A DNA stretch of 64,000 bases from Halobaculum sp. MBLA0143 (GTDB lineage: Archaea; Halobacteriota; Halobacteria; Halobacteriales; Haloferacaceae): contig NZ_JBGKAC010000001.1 of NCBI RefSeq assembly GCF_041361465.1, positions 2,108,001-2,172,000 of the forward strand, written 5' to 3'. Below, piece by piece: positions 59,237 through 64,000 of this stretch. A program made the translations under genes and the position numbers. Below the pieces are notes generated by a model. That model was not told the DNA's origin, made no database searches, and saw only the letters and a list, made by a program, of their open reading frames with translations. How positions within the stretch are numbered: the stretch's first letter is position 1; the number at the start of each line of letters is the position of its first letter.

Positions 59237-62200
59237 TCCTCACTCGTCTCCGTCGCCCGCTCGCGGGGCGTCCTCGCTCGCTCGCGGAGGTACAGTACGA
59301 CGACCACGACGAGCGCCCCGACGAGCAACGGGACGACCGGTGACAGCCCGTCTCCCTCACCGTCGTCGCCACCGGGTGCGGCCGTCGGGCTCCGGGTTGC
59401 CGTCTGCGTTCGTGCCGTCGTCTGCGTCCGTGCCGTCGTCTGCGTCCGTGCTGTCGTCTGCGTCCGTGCTGTCGTCTGTGTCTGCGTCGCAGTCGGTGTA
59501 GCCGTGGTGGTCGGCGTCTGGGCCGCGGTCGGGGTCTGCGTCGGGGTCTGTGTCGGAGTCGGGGTCGGTGTCACGACCGCGACGGAGCCGACCGGCCGGC
59601 CGTCGACACCGAACGTCCGTCGGCCGGGGCGTCCCGGTTCCCGGACGAACCGGACGGTCGCCCGGCCACGCTCCCGGACGGTGACGCGCCGGGTTGCGAC
59701 CAGGCTCCCGTCGACCCGGAGCCGGAGCCGTCGGGTCGCGTCGACGGAGTGTCGGTTGGCGAGCGTGACGTTCACCTCGATCGACTCGCCGACGCGGACC
59801 CGTCCCTGGCTCAGCTCCGTGGCGACGATCTCCGGCTCGGCGGTCGGGACGCTCCCGACGGCGAACACGGACAGGCCCGGCGAGACCGCGCGGAAGCGGT
59901 GGTAGTCACCCTCCCGGCCGACGTGGACCGCCTCCAGGTCGTCCCACTCCCGCTCGTGGAGTCGGAACAGCGTCACCTCGTCGGGAGCGACCCCGGCGTC
60001 CTCCAGCCTGTCGGCCGCCACTCGGAAGCCGAAGGTGACGAAGCCGATCTCCTCGTCGGCGACGGAGTGGTTCACGACGAGGTAGCCGACCACGGCCGGC
60101 GACGGCGGACCGTCCGCGGCCGCGTCGTCGCCGGCGACCGTCCCGTTCGTAGCCGCCCCGTCCCCGCCAGTCGTGTTGCCCGCAGTCCCGTTCTTCACAC
60201 CGTCGACGGTCGTGTTACCGGTCGTCCCGTTCGTCTCGTCCCCGACGGTCGCGTTGCCCGCAGTCCCGTTCCCGCCCGGTCCGTCGCCGGTCGTCTCGTC
60301 GCCCCCGACGGCGACGCCCGGCGGCGCCGCCGTGGAGATCGTCGTGTCGACGCTGTAAGTGGTCTCGTCGACCGACAGCCCGATCTGGTCCACGACGACC
60401 GTCTCGGACGCCGAGCTGGTGTCGACACCGACCGTCACTCGTTCCGTCGGGGTCGCGTCCGTCACGTTCACGCCGACGCTCTGGTTCGATCGTCTGGTGA
60501 CCGTCACGTCCGCGGCGGCGTCACGCTCGTCGGCCGTGGCGTTGCTCCCGCCGCCGAACCCGTCCGTCGCGTCGGCCCCGCCGGCGTCGTTCGCGCCGTC
60601 GGGACCGTCGGTGGCTCCGTCGTCGCCCGGCTGTGGCGGCGGGCTGATCCCGGCGGGGGGCTGGCCGCCACCGTCGTCGCCGCCGTCGTCGTCACCGGGG
60701 ACGAGGCTGAATCCGCCGCCACCGCCGCCGCCACCACCGTCGCCACCGCTCCCGACGGAGACGGCGACCACCTCGCGGTACGTCACTGTAGTGCCGTCGT
60801 CGTCTGTGAGCCGTTGGACCTGGACGGCGTAGCTGCCCGCCTCGGCGTTCGGCAGCGTCGCGGTGTAGGTGTACGGGCCGTCGCCGGTCTCGGTGAACGC
60901 CACGCGCCGGAGCGTCGCCTCCGACGCCCCGGTCAGCCGGACGGTCAGGACGTGGAGCCGCTCGTCGCTGTCCAGCCGCACCCGGACGCCGCCGGCGTCC
61001 GTCGCCGTCGCCGTCAGCCCGCTCGGCTCCGGTACCGTGTCCACCGTCACGTTGTCCGTCCGAACTGTCCGGCGGTTGCCGAGTCCGTCGGCGACGACAG
61101 TCGTCGCGTTGGTGACCCCCTCGCTGTCCGGGGTGGGCGCGGTCACCGTCAGGGTCGCCGTGTACCGCCGGCCCGTCCTGGTCACTGTCGGGTCGGGTGC
61201 CCCGAGCCCGGGCGCAGAGACGTTCACGGTCGCCACGCGTGTCGCGTCCGTGACGTTCACCGCGATCCGGACGCGGTCCCCGTCCGCGACGACGCCGTCA
61301 CCGTCCGTCAGATCGCGGATCGAACGGTTCGCCGTCGCCGGCGGCGTCGTGTCCAGTTCGAGCCCGCCGACCGACCGGGTGCGCCGTTCGCCGGCCGCGT
61401 CCGTCGCCACGAACTCGACCGTGACGCCGCCGTCCGGGTCCGCCCTCGTCGCGTTCACCGTCGCGTTCGCGGTGTAGCCCCCCGTCTCGTCGGGAGTGAG
61501 TGTCACCACGCCCGCGCCGACGGCCGTCAGGTTCGCACGCACCGTCGCCACGCCGCTCGCGTCTGTCGCCGTCGCGGCGACCCGGACGCGGTCCCCGTCC
61601 GCGACGACCCCGTCCTCGTCGCCGTCGGTGACGACGAGTCCCGACAGCGTCGGCGCCGTCGTGTCCAGCGTCAGGTTGCCCTCGCCGTCGGCGACCCGGC
61701 GGGTCGACAGTCCGGCGTCGTCCGTCGCCCGGATCCGGACCGCGCGTTCGCCGTCGGCGGCGGCCGCACCGGCCCGTACGTTCGCCGTCGTCGTGTACAC
61801 GCCGTCGTCGTCCGGGTCCGTCAGCGCGACCACGTCGCCGCGGCCGAACGCCGAGAGGTTCGCCGTCACGGCCGTCACTCCGGCGGTCGCGTCCGCGACG
61901 GCCGCCCGGACGGTGAACGACTCGCCGCCGCCGACCAGCCCGTCGTCGTCCGAGTCCGTGACGGTCGCCTCGACGGTCGGCGCCGTCGTGTCCAGCGTCA
62001 CCGTGTCGGTCACGGTCGTCGTCTTCCCCTCGGCGTCCGTGACGGTCGCCGTCACCGTCGCCGGCCCGTCGGCGAGCCCTCCCGTGTCCACCGGAACGGT
62101 CGCGGTGTAGTTGCCCGCGCGCCTCTGGAGTCGGACCGTCGACTCGTTGCCGACCGCCGACAGGTCGGCCGTCACCGTGTCGACGCCGCTCGTGGCGTCC

Positions 62201-64000
62201 GACGCCGTGACGTTCACCCGCACCCGGGAGTCGTTCGTGACGAAGCGTCCGCCGGTGACGGCCCGGACGACCCCGGTCGCGGTCGGCGCTGCGGTGTCCA
62301 GGGGCACCGTCGCCGTCGCGGTCTGGGTGTTGTTCGCCCGGTCGCGCACCCGGACCGTCACCGTCCGGGGGCCGCTCCCGCCGGCGGCGTCGCCGTCGGC
62401 CGTCACCGTCCGACTGTACACCCCGTCGTCGTCCCCGTCCGTCAGCCCGACCGCGTCGCCCGCGCCCACGGCCGACAGGTCTGCCGTCACGTCGCCCGTG
62501 TCGATCCCGGTGCCGTCGTCCGTCGGCGCGACCACGACCGTGAGCTTCTCCCCGTCCGTGAGCCCGCCGTCGCCCTCCTCGGTCGTCAGCGTCGGCGTCG
62601 GAACCGTCGGCGCCGTCGTGTCGACCGTCACCGTCGGCGTCCGCCGGGTCGTCTGGTCGACCCAGTCCCGGACCGTCACCGGGAGTTCGACCGTGCCCGT
62701 CGCCGCCGTCGCTGCGTCGACGGTCGTCGTGACCGTCACGCTCCCGTCCGTCGGGGTGCGGGTGACCACGCTCCCGCCGACGCGAGTGAGATTCACCCGG
62801 ACCGTCTCCACGCCCGCCGTGGCGTCGCTCGCCGTCACCTGGAGCGTCAGCGTCTCGCCGTCCCGGACCCGGTCGTCGTCGCCGTCGCCGTCCGTGACCG
62901 ACAGCCCGGAGACAGTCGGTGCCGCCGTGTCCAGCGTGACCGTCGCCGCGGTCGTCGTCGCCAGCCTGGCCTGGTCTTCCCCGGTCACGTCGACCGTCAC
63001 GTCACCGTCCGGGTCCGCGTCGTCCGCGTCCACGCTCCCCTGGCCCGTGTACGTCCCGCCGCCCTGGTGGGTGAGCGTCACCGTCCCGGCGCCGAGCGGG
63101 CCGAGGTCGGCCGTCACGCGCCGGACGTTCGACCCCGTCCCGTCGACGGTCGCCGTCACCGTCACCGTCTCCCCGTCCGTCGCGTTGGCGTCCGTCTCCG
63201 CGCCGGTCGTCACGGTCACGCCCGACACCGTCGGCGGGGTCGTGTCCAGTCGGACGGAGCCGCTCGCGTTCGTGACCGCGTTGCCGGCGCCGTCCGTCGC
63301 CGTCGCCGGCAGCGAGACCACGCCGTCCGACGGCCCGCTCGCGTCCACCGTCACCGTCCGGTCGTACACCCCGTCGTCGTCCCCGTCCGTCAGCCCGACC
63401 GCGTCACCGCCACCGATCCCGGTCAGGTCCGCCGTCACGTCGACGCCGGTCGGTCCCGGGTCGGTCACGGTCGCGCGGACGGTCACGTCCGCTCCGTCGC
63501 GGACCACCCTGTCGCCGTTCGCCTCGTCGACGACTGTCACCGACGACACGGTCGGCGGCGACGCGTCGACGGTGAGCGAGCGCGAGCCGTCCGTCGCGTC
63601 GTTGCCCGCGGTGTCGACCGCCTCCACCTCGACCGGAGTCGTGCCGTCCGTCGGGTCGCCGTCCGACCCGACCGTCACCGTCCGGTCGTACACCCCGTCG
63701 TCGTCCCCGTCGGTCAGTGTCGCGGCCGTCGTCGAGACACCCAACGCCGTCACCGTCGCGTCGGTCAGTCGGACGGTCTCGACGGAGCGGTCGTCCGAGA
63801 CCGTCGCTTCCACCGTCACCGTCTCGCCCGCCCGGACGCGGCCGTCGTCCCCGTCGCCGTCCGCGACCGTCACCGCCGACACCGTCGGCGGCGTCGCGTC
63901 GACGACGACGGCGCCGGTCGTCGCCGTCTCCGTGTTCGTCTCCACGTCTTCGACCGTCACGTCGGCCGTCTGTGCCCCCTCCGTCGCTCCGGGTTGGACC
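59233..64000 (-). CDS. Giant Ig-repeat surface protein, C-terminal 1,588 residues (5' end beyond window)
   Basis: The frame is open to the right edge. At least nine bacterial-Ig/cadherin-like repeats of about 100 residues, each opening with an x-P-P/A-P-T-V-S-type boundary and VTDGDGDDGxV/DGxxVTV, fill the first 960 visible residues. A Gly- and Asn/Thr-rich linker, a PGF-pre-PGF-like domain (FVTFGFRVAADRLEDAGVAP ... SPGLSVFAVG), a CARDB-like domain (IEVNVTLANRHSVD) and a Thr/Gln-rich stalk follow. It ends with one helix (VVPLLVGALVVVVVLYL) and a basic tail. No PGF sorting motif precedes the helix, so it is a membrane-anchored adhesin-like protein. Confidence 0.88.
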   Translation of the reverse strand, partial: VQPGATEGAQTADVTVEDVETNTETATTGAVVVDATPPTVSAVTVADGDGDDGRVRAGETVTVEATVSDDRSVETVRLTDATVTALGVSTTAATLTDGDDDGVYDRTVTVGSDGDPTDGTTPVEVEAVDTAGNDATDGSRSLTVDASPPTVSSVTVVDEANGDRVVRDGADVTVRATVTDPGPTGVDVTADLTGIGGGDAVGLTDGDDDGVYDRTVTVDASGPSDGVVSLPATATDGAGNAVTNASGSVRLDTTPPTVSGVTVTTGAETDANATDGETVTVTATVDGTGSNVRRVTADLGPLGAGTVTLTHQGGGTYTGQGSVDADDADPDGDVTVDVTGEDQARLATTTAATVTLDTAAPTVSGLSVTDGDGDDDRVRDGETLTLQVTASDATAGVETVRVNLTRVGGSVVTRTPTDGSVTVTTTVDAATAATGTVELPVTVRDWVDQTTRRTPTVTVDTTAPTVPTPTLTTEEGDGGLTDGEKLTVVVAPTDDGTGIDTGDVTADLSAVGAGDAVGLTDGDDDGVYSRTVTADGDAAGGSGPRTVTVRVRDRANNTQTATATVPLDTAAPTATGVVRAVTGGRFVTNDSRVRVNVTASDATSGVDTVTADLSAVGNESTVRLQRRAGNYTATVPVDTGGLADGPATVTATVTDAEGKTTTVTDTVTLDTTAPTVEATVTDSDDDGLVGGGESFTVRAAVADATAGVTAVTANLSAFGRGDVVALTDPDDDGVYTTTANVRAGAAAADGERAVRIRATDDAGLSTRRVADGEGNLTLDTTAPTLSGLVVTDGDEDGVVADGDRVRVAATATDASGVATVRANLTAVGAGVVTLTPDETGGYTANATVNATRADPDGGVTVEFVATDAAGERRTRSVGGLELDTTPPATANRSIRDLTDGDGVVADGDRVRIAVNVTDATRVATVNVSAPGLGAPDPTVTRTGRRYTATLTVTAPTPDSEGVTNATTVVADGLGNRRTVRTDNVTVDTVPEPSGLTATATDAGGVRVRLDSDERLHVLTVRLTGASEATLRRVAFTETGDGPYTYTATLPNAEAGSYAVQVQRLTDDDGTTVTYREVVAVSVGSGGDGGGGGGGGGFSLVPGDDDGGDDGGGQPPAGISPPPQPGDDGATDGPDGANDAGGADATDGFGGGSNATADERDAAADVTVTRRSNQSVGVNVTDATPTERVTVGVDTSSASETVVVDQIGLSVDETTYSVDTTISTAAPPGVAVGGDETTGDGPGGNGTAGNATVGDETNGTTGNTTVDGVKNGTAGNTTGGDGAATNGTVAGDDAAADGPPSPAVVGYLVVNHSVADEEIGFVTFGFRVAADRLEDAGVAPDEVTLFRLHEREWDDLEAVHVGREGDYHRFRAVSPGLSVFAVGSVPTAEPEIVATELSQGRVRVGESIEVNVTLANRHSVDATRRLRLRVDGSLVATRRVTVRERGRATVRFVREPGRPGRRTFGVDGRPVGSVAVVTPTPTPTQTPTQTPTAAQTPTTTATPTATQTQTTARTQTTARTQTTARTQTTARTQTATRSPTAAPGGDDGEGDGLSPVVPLLVGALVVVVVLYLRERARTPRERATETSED
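59406..59477 (-). repeat. 18-nt in-frame tandem repeat in the stalk
   Basis: Four 18-nt units encode the A-R-T-Q-T-T stalk repeats of the giant surface protein. Confidence 0.92.

Overview
The window is a chromosomal stretch of a haloarchaeon (class Halobacteria). The evidence is very high GC with strong G/C at third codon positions, acidic proteins, many GTG starts, archaeal TATA-type promoters about 25 nt from start codons, twin-arginine lipoproteins, PGF-CTERM surface proteins, and archaeal genes for SepF, SRP19, Gar1, Trm5, pantoate kinase, KDG kinase and ribosomal protein L11. The genus cannot be fixed from sequence alone. No CRISPR array, rRNA operon, insertion sequence or integrase was seen.

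Layout. 1-7.4 kb: end of an ACT-domain regulator, an IMPACT/YigZ-family protein, the FtsZ anchor SepF, a repeat-bearing zinc-ribbon protein, small membrane proteins, a lower-GC patch with an unknown tail-anchored Cys-rich protein and a DUF3592 protein, then gar1-srp19. 7.4-12.3 kb: corrinoid uptake genes btuF / btuCD, trm5 and a broken tspO. 12.4-18.8 kb: a hydrolase, a winged-helix/unknown gene pair, a thiolase-DUF35 pair, DUF5611 and a long acidic zinc-ribbon protein. 18.8-29 kb: a histidine kinase, an isochorismatase-family hydrolase, pantoate kinase, a surface protein, and the mismatch-repair cluster mutS-mutL followed by an alkyltransferase-like gene. 29-36.3 kb: a Fic/Doc-type protein with a tiny convergent ORF, a Tat-exported subtilase, an NYN nuclease-like protein, a GAF membrane protein, KDG kinase, L11 and a PHP phosphoesterase.

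36.3-38 kb is a low-GC islet with a two-gene toxin-antitoxin-like module (large Panacea/SocA-like protein plus MazF/PemK-like toxin), next to an intron-containing tRNA-Gln(UUG). 38-47 kb: a DtxR-family regulator with a ferritin-like protein, a DUF255 thioredoxin-domain protein, FxsA, a PCMT-family methyltransferase, GDPD, an MscS channel, a thioredoxin-like protein and a phosphohexomutase. 47.1-52.4 kb: a complete BMP-type nucleoside ABC importer in one transcription unit. 52.4-59.2 kb: a Tat lipoprotein, geranylgeranyl reductase, a decayed vapBC pair, pccB-pccX, a uracil-DNA glycosylase-family protein and an MBL-fold hydrolase. 59.2 kb to the right edge: the C-terminal 1,588 residues of a giant Ig-repeat surface protein.

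The parts with most potential for new biology are the Panacea-like/MazF module, the Fic gene with its 34-codon partner ORF, the MGMT-like protein in which the active-site Cys is Asp, and the short tandem repeats at three of the four wider convergent gene junctions. Several genes are clearly decaying (tspO, vapBC, perhaps the 43.2 kb membrane gene).
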